64,000 bases of DNA from Micromonospora violae. GTDB taxonomy: Bacteria > Actinomycetota > Actinomycetes > Mycobacteriales > Micromonosporaceae. How positions within the stretch are numbered: the first letter of the stretch is position 1; each line of letters begins with the position of its first letter. The stretch covers positions 682,001 to 746,000 of the forward strand of contig NZ_SHKK01000001.1 of the NCBI RefSeq assembly GCF_004217135.1. Reading direction: 5' to 3'. The notes beneath the pieces are model-generated. The model saw only the letters and a list, made by a program, of their open reading frames with translations, did not search any database and had not been told where the DNA came from. A program made the translations under genes and the position numbers. Positions 55,898 through 64,000 of the stretch are shown piece by piece.

Positions 55898-56827
55898 TCA
55901 GCGGAGTCGTCGGCGCAGTGCGGCACCGACCACACCGACCGGCCCGAGCGCGAGCTGCCGCAGGTCAGGAAGGTGACCGCCGCGTACCGCCGCGCCGGCC
56001 GGGTTCGGAGCGAAGACGCTGCCGTCGTTCGCGGCGACCGACCGTCCACTCAGGCCCGCCAGCCGCATCAACGGCCCGACGAGGACGTCGTACAGCCCCG
56101 GCAGTACGGTGAAACCGGCGCGCATCACCACGTTGAACCGGCCCACGGAGACCTCCCGACGGGGCCGGTCCGCACAGTCCACGATGGCCCTGGCCACCCG
56201 CTGTGGGCTGCCGATCGGCGGCGGAGGCCGCCCGACACGGCCCAGATAGTTGGCCGCCTGCTCGTACACCGGAGTGTCCACGCTGCCCGGGTTGACCAGA
56301 CACAGCCGGATCTCCGGGCTGTCGCGCAACTCCTGCTGCACCGTCCGCGCCAGACCCTGCAACCCCCACTTGCTCGCCACGTACGCGCCCAGGTACGGCG
56401 CGGTGATGTGCCCCAACACCGAGCCGGTGAGGATCACCGTGCCGGCCCCGGCGGCCCGGAAGTGCCGCAGCGCCACCCGCACCGAACCGGCCGCACCGAG
56501 CAGATCGGTCCGTACCACCTGGTCGAAGACCCGCCCGGGCAGCTCGTCGAAGCGCCCGTAGGCCATCACCGCCGCCGTGTGCACCCACACGTCGATGCGG
56601 TCGAAGCGGTCCACCGCCGCGTCCGCGAGAGCGTCCAGCGCGTCCGGCTCGGTCACGTCGGTCGGCACGGTCAGCACGTCGACGTCGGCGCACTCCGCGC
56701 GTACCTCGGCCAGGGGCGTGGCGGCGCGGGCGGCGAGGACCAGGCGGTCACCGCGCTCGGCGAACGCCCGGGCCGCCGCCCGGCCGATCCCACTGCTCGC
56801 GCCGACGATCACGACCACCCGGCTCAC
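55898..56827 (-). CDS. SDR-family oxidoreductase
   Basis: The 309-residue short-chain dehydrogenase has the cofactor loop VIVGASSGIGRAAARAF at the N-terminus, the catalytic Ser in ILTGSVLGH and the YxxxK pair in YVASKWGLQ. A hydrophobic extension of about 70 residues follows the usual 240-residue core. The GTG at 56827 has a GAGGG site. It lies 13 bp after the zinc dehydrogenase gene, so the two probably form an operon and may act in the same detoxification or alcohol/aldehyde path. The substrate is unknown. Confidence 0.9.
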   Translation of the reverse strand: MSRVVVIVGASSGIGRAAARAFAERGDRLVLAARAATPLAEVRAECADVDVLTVPTDVTEPDALDALADAAVDRFDRIDVWVHTAAVMAYGRFDELPGRVFDQVVRTDLLGAAGSVRVALRHFRAAGAGTVILTGSVLGHITAPYLGAYVASKWGLQGLARTVQQELRDSPEIRLCLVNPGSVDTPVYEQAANYLGRVGRPPPPIGSPQRVARAIVDCADRPRREVSVGRFNVVMRAGFTVLPGLYDVLVGPLMRLAGLSGRSVAANDGSVFAPNPAGAAVRGGHLPDLRQLALGPVGVVGAALRRRLR

Positions 56828-56840
56828 GGCACCCTCGCGC

Positions 56841-58025
56841 TCATGGCTCGAGTACGACCTTGATGCAGCCGTCGTCCTTCTTCTGGAACATCTCGTACGC
56901 CTGCGGCGCCCGGGCCAACGGCACCCGATGGGTCCGCAGGTCCTCCACGCCCAGCGGGTCCCCGTCACCGGCGAGCAACGGCATGATCTCGTCAGTCCAC
57001 CGGCGGACGTGACACTGCCCCATCCGCAACTGGACGCCCCGGTCGAACATCTCCATCAGCGGCATCGGGTCCGCCTCGCCCCCGTACACCCCGGAGATTG
57101 ACACGGTGCCACCGCGACGAACCCCCTTCACCGCGGCGTGCAGGACCGACAGGCGGTCCATGGCGGCCCGGTCGGTCATCGGCCGGGCCAACGTGTCCGG
57201 CAGCAACCCGACGGCGGCGTGGGCCAGCTTGCCCACCGGTGAACCGTGCGCCTCCATCCCCACCGCGTCGATCACCGCGTCCGGGCCACGGCCGTCGACC
57301 AGGTCGATCAGCGCGCCCGGCACGTCCGGCAGTTCGCTGACGTCGAGCACCTCGATGCCGTGCCGGCGGGCCAACTCCAGCCGCTCGGGCACCAGGTCCA
57401 GCCCGATCACCCGGCCCGCGCCGAGGTGGCGGCCCACCCGCGCGCAGAACTGCCCGACCGGACCCAAACCGAAGACGGCCAGCGTGCCACCCGGTGGGGT
57501 GTCCGCGTACTTCACCGCCTGCCACGCGGTCGGCAGGATGTCAGACAGGTACAGGTAGCGCTCGTCCGCACCAGTCTGCGGGACCTTGATCGGCCCGAAG
57601 TGGGCCTGCGGGACGCGCAGATACTCGGCCTGCCCGCCCGGCACCGAACCGTACAGCGAGGTGTAACCGAACAGGGCCGCGCCCTTGCCCTCGCCGGTGA
57701 CCTGAGTGGTCTCGCACTGGGCGTAGAGCTGGCGCTGGCACATCCAGCACCCGCCGCAGGCGATGTTGAACGGCACCACCACCCGATCGCCCGGCTTCAG
57801 CCCGGTCACCTCCGACCCGACCTCCTCGACGATGCCCATCGGCTCGTGGCCCAGCACGTCACCAGGCTTCAGGTACGGCCCGAGCACCTCGTACAGGTGC
57901 AGGTCGGAACCACAGATCGCGGTCGAGGTGATCTTCACGATCGCGTCGGTCGGCTCCTCGATCCGGGGATCCGGGACCTCCTCGACCCGTACGTCCCGCT
58001 TGCCCTGCCAGGTGAGCGCCTTCAT
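56841..58025 (-). CDS. Zinc-dependent alcohol/formaldehyde dehydrogenase family protein
   Basis: The 394-residue MDR enzyme starts at ATG 58025 (MKALTWQGKRDVRVEEVPDP), with a GGGAAGGG site; the ATG at 58034 overlaps that site. Catalytic zinc ligands are C38 (ICGSDLH), H60 and E61 (GHEPMG). The structural zinc has C90, C93, C96 and C104. The nucleotide loop is VFGLGPVGQFCARVG. The long insertion (about 240-290) is typical of the glutathione-independent formaldehyde dehydrogenase-like branch. It leads the operon with the SDR gene. The intergenic DNA upstream is the repeat-rich region. Confidence 0.93.
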   Translation of the reverse strand: MKALTWQGKRDVRVEEVPDPRIEEPTDAIVKITSTAICGSDLHLYEVLGPYLKPGDVLGHEPMGIVEEVGSEVTGLKPGDRVVVPFNIACGGCWMCQRQLYAQCETTQVTGEGKGAALFGYTSLYGSVPGGQAEYLRVPQAHFGPIKVPQTGADERYLYLSDILPTAWQAVKYADTPPGGTLAVFGLGPVGQFCARVGRHLGAGRVIGLDLVPERLELARRHGIEVLDVSELPDVPGALIDLVDGRGPDAVIDAVGMEAHGSPVGKLAHAAVGLLPDTLARPMTDRAAMDRLSVLHAAVKGVRRGGTVSISGVYGGEADPMPLMEMFDRGVQLRMGQCHVRRWTDEIMPLLAGDGDPLGVEDLRTHRVPLARAPQAYEMFQKKDDGCIKVVLEP

Positions 58026-58154
58026 GTCCCTCATCCCTTCCCACTGCCGTCTGGGAAGACTGCTACCCGGGCTCAGGCACTTGAACCTGCCGTCCGTCCC
58101 GGGTTCCTGCCTCCGGGTCTGGTCTGCCTCGGAGTTGGCGGTGGTTGGGTGGGG

Positions 58155-58318
58155 GCGTCCGTCCTCCTCGGGCTGGCGGTGGTTGCGGTGGGGGCCCGGG
58201 GGGCGTCCGTCCCCCTCGGGCTGGCGGTGGTGCGGTGGTTGCGGTGGGGGCCCGGGGAGCGTCCGTCCTCCTCGGGCTGGCGGTGGTTGCGGTGGGTGCC
58301 TGGGGGGCGTCCGTCCCC
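58155..58318 (+). repeat. Tandem array of about four 48/56-bp units
   Basis: The word gcgtccgtcc starts at 58155, 58203, 58259 and 58307 (spacing 48, 56, 48). The intervening DNA is the same ctcgggctggcggtgg..gcggtggggg block; the 56-bp unit carries an extra 8-bp gcggtggt-type piece. Confidence 0.85.
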
Positions 58319-58358
58319 GGCTTCGGGCGGTCAGGCTTGATCCCTACGCCGGGGACGG
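58311..58358 (+). repeat. 48-bp palindrome-ended element, copy A
   Basis: It begins ccgtccccgg and ends ccggggacgg. The inside includes cgggcggtcaggcttgatcc. The same element occurs in the opposite orientation at 58887-58934. Confidence 0.85.
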
Positions 58359-58420
58359 CCGCCCCCCAGGCACTCGCTGATGGGCTTCCGCCTGTGCGTC
58401 TCCGCGCAGACCCCGAGTCC

Positions 58421-58700
58421 TGACGTCGGTTGCTGCCGGTCGACGTGGCACCGCCGAAGGTCACCCGGGGGTGGTTCAGTCGGGTGTGCGTGGCCTTTGG
58501 GTGTGGAGGTTCGTGGGCCCTGACGTCGGTTGCTGCCGGTCGAGGCGGCATCCTCGAAGGTCATCCGGGCGTGGTTCAGTCGGGTGTGCGCGGCCTTTGG
58601 GTGTGGAGGTTCGTGGGCCCTGACGTCGGTTGCTGCCGGTCGTGGCGGCACCTCCGAAGGTCACCCGGGCGTGGGTCACCCGGATGTGCGCGGCCATTGA
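58421..58700 (+). repeat. Three tandem copies of a 100-bp repeat
   Basis: Each unit opens with tgacgtcggttgctgccgg, at 58421, 58521 and 58621, so the period is exactly 100 bp. Copies 1 and 2 differ at about ten positions; copy 3 diverges after its first 60 bp. A period not divisible by three and in-frame stops argue against coding. Confidence 0.9.
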
Positions 58701-58768
58701 GTGGCGACTCGTCCGCCTTGCCCCCTTTGTCGTGATGGTGTGGGGGTCAGCTGGGCCGAGATCGAGTT

Positions 58769-58843
58769 GATCCACTCGCGTTTCATGAAATCGCGGTATC
58801 CGACGTGCGGTAACCGGCCGACTTCCTGAAACCCGAGTGGATC
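58769..58843. repeat. REP-like palindromic element, copy 2
   Basis: Arms 58769-58789 and 58823-58843 (19 of 21 positions complementary) have the core gatccactcg.gtttca.gaa. Arms and centre match the element at 17656-17732. Confidence 0.85.
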
Positions 58844-58886
58844 ATGCGATGCGGACGAGCCGCGACCGGGATCAGGGCTGGGGCGA

Positions 58887-58934
58887 CCGTCCCCGGCGGA
58901 GGGATCAAGCCTGACCGCCCGGAGCCGGGGACGG
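58887..58934 (-). repeat. 48-bp palindrome-ended element, copy B (inverted)
   Basis: The reverse complement of this stretch matches 58311-58358 almost throughout (gatcaagcctgaccgccc core, ccggggacgg ends). The copies face each other across 528 bp. Confidence 0.85.
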
Positions 58935-58962
58935 TCGCCCCAGCCCCACCGCAACCAACGCC

Positions 58963-59090
58963 CGAGAGCCAGCCCGCCAACGGCCGAGGTCCAGCCCGCC
59001 AACGACCGAGAGCCAGCCCGCCAACGGCCGAGGTCCAGCCCGCCAACGACCGAGAGCCAGCCGCCAACGACCGGGGGCCGGCCCGCTCAG
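58963..59090 (+). repeat. 22-bp minisatellite, about six units
   Basis: Units of the form cgagagccagcccgccaacg/cgaggtccagcccgccaacg start at 58963, 58985, 59007, 59029 and 59051, the last at about 59072 with one base lost. Two unit variants alternate (agagcc and aggtcc). Confidence 0.9.
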
Positions 59091-59103
59091 GGCCCAGAAG
59101 CGT

Positions 59104-59160
59104 CAGACGCCCGACCGCCGTACCCCGGAAAGAGCGTGGGGTACGGCGGTCGGGCGTCTG
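59104..59160 (-). terminator. Strong terminator of sdhCAB
   Basis: Perfect 23-bp arms (59104-59126 and 59138-59160) enclose an 11-nt loop, starting 14 bp beyond the sdhB stop on the minus strand. Confidence 0.9.
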
Positions 59161-59173
59161 GTACGGCGGACCC

Positions 59174-59934
59174 TCAGGAACCGGGGGTGTTGTTGGTGCC
59201 CTTGGCGGTGGCCGTGAGGTAGTCGCGGTTGAGGCGACCGATGGTGTTCAGTGGGATGCCCTTCGGGCAGGCCGGGGTGCATTCGCCGGCGTTGGTGCAG
59301 CCACCGAAGCCGGCCTCGTCGTGCGCGTTGACCATGCCGATCACCCGGGTGTAGCGCTCGGGTTGGCCCTGCGGCAGCAGCGAGAGCTGGGTGAGCTTGG
59401 CGGCGGTGAAGAGCATGCCGGAGCCGTTCGGGCAGGCCGCGACGCAGGCGCCGCAGCCGATGCAGGCCGCCGACTCGAAGGCGGCGTCGGCGTTGGCCTT
59501 GGCCACCGGGGTGGAGTGGGCTTCGGGTGCGCTGCCGGTCGGCGCGGTGACGTAGCCGCCAGCCGCGATGATCTTGTCGAAGGCGCTCCGGTTGACGACC
59601 AGGTCCTTGACGACCGGGAAGGCGCTGGCCCGCCACGGCTCGATGTCGATCGTCTCGCCGTCCTTGAACTGCCGCATGTGCAGCTGGCACGCGGTGGTGC
59701 CGCGCTGCGGCCCGTGCGCGTCGCCGTTGATCATCAGGCCGCACATGCCGCAGATGCCTTCGCGGCAGTCGTGGTCGAACGCCACCGGGTCCTCACCCGC
59801 GAGGATCAGCCGTTCGTTGAGGACGTCGAGCATCTCCAGGAACGACATGTCCGGGGACACGTCGTCGACCGGGTAGGTCACCATCCGACCCTTGTCCTCG
59901 GGGCCCTTCTGGCGCCAGATGCGCAGGGTCAGGT

Positions 59935-59938
<4 letters not shown>
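59174..59938 (-). CDS. sdhB: Succinate dehydrogenase/fumarate reductase iron-sulfur subunit
   Basis: SdhB carries electrons from the flavoprotein to the membrane subunit. The 254-residue protein has the [2Fe-2S] ligands in [11 protein letters not shown], with a further Cys in TTACQ. The C-terminal ferredoxin domain has [15 protein letters not shown], then [12 protein letters not shown] for the 4Fe-4S and 3Fe-4S clusters. The GTG start overlaps the end of sdhA by 4 bp. With SdhC and SdhA it forms the membrane-bound complex on the cytoplasmic side; a terminator follows. Confidence 0.96.
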
Positions 59939-61872
<1,934 letters not shown>

Positions 61873-61873
61873 G

Positions 61874-62563
61874 TCAGGACACCAATCCGGTGAGTACGGC
61901 GAACGGGACCACCAGGTACCCGGCGCAGAGCAGCACGGCGAAGATCAGCGCTGCGGTACGCGCTCGGCGCTCGCCGCGGGGCGTCTGCTGGCCGAGGCTG
62001 CGGAACGCGCTGAACGCGCCGTGGCGAAGGTGGAAGCCCACCGCGAGGATGGCGAGCGTGTAGAAGAGCGTGACGTACCAGCGCTCGGGCGCGAAGTCGG
62101 CGACGACGTTGCCGTACGGCTTGCTCTCGTTCCCGACCGGGTTCAGCGTGCCGGTGGTCAGGTCCAGGAGGTGGTAGATCACGAAGAGCAGGATGATCAC
62201 CCCACCCCAGCGCATGGTGCGGGCCGCGTAGCTGCCGTTGACCTTCTTGCGGTGGGCGTACTTGACCGGCCGGGCGGCGCGGGCGCGCCGGGCCAGCACG
62301 GTGGCCGCCACGATGTGGGCGACGACCGCCACCACCAGCACGGTGCGCAGGATCCACAGGAACCAGACGCCGGGCAGCAGTGGCTTGCCGATGTCGCGCA
62401 GCCAGTGCGCGTAGTGGTCGAACGAGGTTTCCCCCGTGAACACCTTCAGGTTCCCGAGCATGTGGGCGATGAGGAACAGCACCAGCAGGATGCCCGTCAC
62501 CGCCATGACGGCCTTGAGGCCGACGTTCGAGCGGATGGGCGACCGAGTTTTCGTGATTACCAC
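61874..62563 (-). CDS. sdhC: Succinate dehydrogenase cytochrome b subunit (five-helix type)
   Basis: The membrane anchor of the complex is 229 residues from GTG 62563, with five hydrophobic helices and several His that could bind two haems (for example [40 protein letters not shown]). One such subunit and no sdhD is the pattern of the menaquinone-linked Bacillus/Sdh1 type. The start is taken at GTG 62563 because a TAGCGT box ends 7 nt upstream and no ribosome-binding site exists, so the operon message is leaderless. The lysR gene is read divergently. Confidence 0.94.
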   Translation of the reverse strand: MVITKTRSPIRSNVGLKAVMAVTGILLVLFLIAHMLGNLKVFTGETSFDHYAHWLRDIGKPLLPGVWFLWILRTVLVVAVVAHIVAATVLARRARAARPVKYAHRKKVNGSYAARTMRWGGVIILLFVIYHLLDLTTGTLNPVGNESKPYGNVVADFAPERWYVTLFYTLAILAVGFHLRHGAFSAFRSLGQQTPRGERRARTAALIFAVLLCAGYLVVPFAVLTGLVS

Positions 62564-62570
62564 AAGGCCG

Positions 62571-62600
62571 ACGCTAGGAGCACTTCGATCAGTCGTCCAA
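62571..62600 (-). promoter_or_regulatory. Leaderless sdhCAB promoter
   Basis: On the minus strand TTGGAC (62600-62595) and TAGCGT (62576-62571) are 18 bp apart, and the box is 7 nt before GTG 62563. Confidence 0.7.
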
Positions 62601-62603
62601 TGC

Positions 62604-62623
62604 ATCAAACTCGCAGTGTTGAT
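62604..62623. promoter_or_regulatory. Candidate LysR operator between sdhC and lysR
   Basis: ATCAA (62604-62608) and TTGAT (62619-62623) form an inverted pair with a 10-bp centre, partly overlapping the region where a lysR -35 element should be and abutting the sdhC -35 element. The pattern resembles LysR-type boxes. Confidence 0.45.
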
Positions 62624-62628
62624 AGCCG

Positions 62629-62634
62629 TAAGCT
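62629..62634 (+). promoter_or_regulatory. -10 box (TAAGCT) for leaderless lysR
   Basis: TAAGCT is followed by 6 nt and ATG 62641. No good -35 is visible at the expected place. Confidence 0.5.
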
Positions 62635-62640
62635 ATTTAG

Positions 62641-63573
62641 ATGCAGCTCCATCAGCTCCGGTACTTCGTCGCGGTGGCCGAAGTACGACATTTCACCCAA
62701 GCCGCCGACCTGGTGGGCATCACGCAACCCTCGCTCAGTAAGCAAATTCACGCCCTGGAGGCCGACCTCGGTGCCCCGCTGTTCGAGCGGGTAAGGGGCA
62801 ACATCGCGCTCACCGCGGCGGGTGAGGTGCTGCTGCCGTTGGCCACCCGGATCCTCGCCGACGTGGAGACCGCGACCCGGGAGGTCCAGGAGTTGGTCGG
62901 GCTGCGCCGGGGCCGGGTTCGGCTCGGCGCCACCCCGAGCCTGGCCACGTCGCTCGCCCCGCCGGTGCTGCGCCGGTTCCGCGACGCGCACCCCACCATC
63001 GACCTTCGCGTCGAGGAGGGCGGCTCCCAGGACCTGGTCCGCGACCTGCTCCGCGGTGATCTCGACCTGGCCCTGATCATCATGCCGGGTCAGGGCGCCG
63101 ACCCCGGGCTGCGCGTCGACCCGATCCTGCGGGAGAGCCTCGTGGTGGCCTCGGTGGGAGAGGTGGCGACCGCGTCGACGACCGGCGAGCTGCGCATCAC
63201 CGACCTGCGGGACCAGCCGATGGTGATGTTCCGGGAGGGGTACGACCTGCGCGACGCCACCATCCAGGCGTGCCGGGAGGCGGGCTTCGAACCGACCTTC
63301 GCGGTGGACGGCGGCGAGATGGACGCGGTGCTCAGCTTCGTTGAGGCGGGGCTCGGCATCGCGCTCGTGCCGGGCATCGTGCTGGCGCGCCGCCCGGGCG
63401 TACGGATCACCCCGCTCGCCCCGCCCGGGGTGCGACGGACCATCGCGGTGGCCCGCCGACGTGACGTCGTACCCACCCACGCCGGGCGGGAGCTTCGGCG
63501 CATCCTGCTCGACTACGTCCAGTCGGCGATCCACCTCGGCGAACTACCCCCCGGCGTCGAGCCACTGAGCTGA
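62641..63573 (+). CDS. LysR-family transcriptional regulator
   Basis: The 310-residue protein has the LysR N-terminus: MQLHQLRYFVAVAEVRHFTQAADLVGITQPSLSKQIHALEADLG, followed by LFERVRGNIALTAAGE. The rest is the two-lobed effector-binding domain. It is divergent from sdhCAB with a 77-bp gap that has an inverted repeat, so it probably controls sdhCAB and itself. The effector (perhaps a C4 dicarboxylate or another redox-linked metabolite) is unknown. It is read from a leaderless start. Confidence 0.93.
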   Translation: MQLHQLRYFVAVAEVRHFTQAADLVGITQPSLSKQIHALEADLGAPLFERVRGNIALTAAGEVLLPLATRILADVETATREVQELVGLRRGRVRLGATPSLATSLAPPVLRRFRDAHPTIDLRVEEGGSQDLVRDLLRGDLDLALIIMPGQGADPGLRVDPILRESLVVASVGEVATASTTGELRITDLRDQPMVMFREGYDLRDATIQACREAGFEPTFAVDGGEMDAVLSFVEAGLGIALVPGIVLARRPGVRITPLAPPGVRRTIAVARRRDVVPTHAGRELRRILLDYVQSAIHLGELPPGVEPLS

Positions 63574-63579
63574 CCCGCC

Positions 63580-63602
63580 GGGCCGCTGGCGCTCAGCGGC
63601 CC
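63580..63602. terminator. Terminator between lysR and hrpA
   Basis: A 9-bp perfect stem (gggccgctg with cagcggccc) and a 5-nt loop follow the lysR stop and overlap the stop codon of the convergent hrpA gene. Confidence 0.65.
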
Positions 63603-64000
63603 TCGGCGTCGTCCATCGCGCGGTAGATCCGCTGCTCAGACACGGGGTACGGGGTGCCCAGCGCCTGGGCGAAGACGTTCACCCGCAGCTCCTCGATCAT
63701 CCAGCGGATCTGCCGGACGGCCGTCTCCTGGCGGCGGGCCGGCGGCAGGTTGGCGAGCAGGTCGGCGTACTCCTTCTGCACCACCGCGATCCGGTCCTGC
63801 TGCTGGCGGTCCCGCTGGGGGTTGCCGCCGAGGCGGTCCAGTCGACGCTCGATGGCGGTCAGGTAGCGCAGCAGGTCGGGCAGGCGCGCGTACCCGGTCT
63901 CGGTGATGAAACCGGCGTGCACCAGCCCGGCGAGCTGGTTGCGGATGTCGGCCAGCGCCGCCACCACGGCGAGGTTGCGGGTCGCGCCGAGCCGCTGCTC
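63593..64000 (-). CDS. hrpA: ATP-dependent helicase HrpA, C-terminal end only
   Basis: The frame is open to the right window edge, so only the last 135 or so codons are seen; the helicase core is outside. What is visible is the C-terminal part of the DUF3418 region of HrpA-type DEAH-box RNA helicases, with GYARLPDLLRYLTAIERRLDRL, RWMIEELRVNVFAQALGT and PVSEQRIYRAMDD, matching the family's typical ending. HrpA helicases act on mRNA in the cytoplasm and have been linked to ribosome rescue. The identification rests on this tail only. Confidence 0.82.
   Translation of the reverse strand, partial: EQRLGATRNLAVVAALADIRNQLAGLVHAGFITETGYARLPDLLRYLTAIERRLDRLGGNPQRDRQQQDRIAVVQKEYADLLANLPPARRQETAVRQIRWMIEELRVNVFAQALGTPYPVSEQRIYRAMDDAEGR

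Larger units (their letters stand above)
58026..59173. other. 1.1-kb non-coding, repeat-dense intergenic region
   Basis: No credible gene lies here; open frames are broken at each repeat or are mere shadows. From left to right it holds a 48-bp-period tandem array, a 48-bp palindrome-ended element, three copies of a 100-bp repeat, a REP-like palindrome, the inverse copy of the 48-bp element, a 22-bp minisatellite, and the sdh terminator. The separate parts are listed below. Confidence 0.85.

Noticed and set aside
58421..58700. Possible repetitive protein gene in the 100-bp repeats
   Set aside because: The period is not a multiple of three, so frames shift at each unit, and no ribosome-binding site or domain is present.
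58963..59090. Possible CRISPR array at the 22-bp repeats
   Set aside because: The units are directly adjacent with no unique spacers, and no cas genes are present.

Overview
The window is very GC-rich DNA with GTG and TTG starts, tightly packed genes and actinobacterial families throughout (SigE-type sigma factor, DUF222/HNH protein, GlgE, Tex with an Arg/Gly tail, Sdh1-type succinate dehydrogenase). It looks like the chromosome of a filamentous actinomycete, most likely Micromonosporaceae (Micromonospora or a close relative). No tRNA, rRNA, CRISPR array, integrase or complete insertion sequence was recognised.

Layout. 1-9.7 kb: the end of a TetR regulator, a large membrane protein, a CDP-glycerol-transferase-like protein, DUF952 and small acidic proteins, and a two-component system facing an orphan TAXI solute-binding lipoprotein. 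9.7-13.5 kb: YaaA, a GT-C-like membrane protein and an App1-type phosphatase. 13.5-17.6 kb: glgE-glgB, overlapping by 13 bp. 17.7-24 kb: regulators (GntR, XRE), a small membrane protein that seems to need a frameshift, a DUF222-HNH protein, inositol-phosphate synthase, and an ECF sigma factor coupled to a membrane beta-propeller protein. 24-28.2 kb: glgM diverging from glgC-pgm. With glgE-glgB this gives the whole GlgE route from glucose phosphate through ADP-glucose and maltose-1-phosphate to branched alpha-glucan. 28.3-32.4 kb: NAD kinase and a secreted zinc carboxypeptidase.

32.7-47.5 kb is a surface-glycan locus: adenylate-forming CapK-like protein, flippase, polymerase-like protein, two glycosyltransferases, the capE-capF-capG cassette for UDP-N-acetyl-L-fucosamine, a WbpM-type dehydratase, a WbpV-type reductase and a WbpL/WecA-type initiating transferase. 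The same set builds the FucNAc-containing O antigen of Pseudomonas aeruginosa O11 and the D-FucNAc/L-FucNAc part of Staphylococcus aureus type 5/8 capsule. Its right edge carries an orphan ribosome-binding site and short frame that may be a gene remnant.

47.8-64 kb: a hypothetical protein, a phosphotransferase, Tex, dGTPase, a metallo-hydrolase, a Tat-exported beta-lactamase-like protein, an SDR, a zinc dehydrogenase, then a 1.1-kb non-coding interval packed with several different repeat families, sdhCAB with a divergent LysR gene, and the 3' end of hrpA.

Two themes cut across the window. First, at least nine genes have a TANNNT -10 hexamer 6-8 nt before their start codon and no Shine-Dalgarno, so they are probably leaderless. 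Second, long intergenic hairpins, some sharing sequence at distant sites, look like a genus-level REP-type repeat population.
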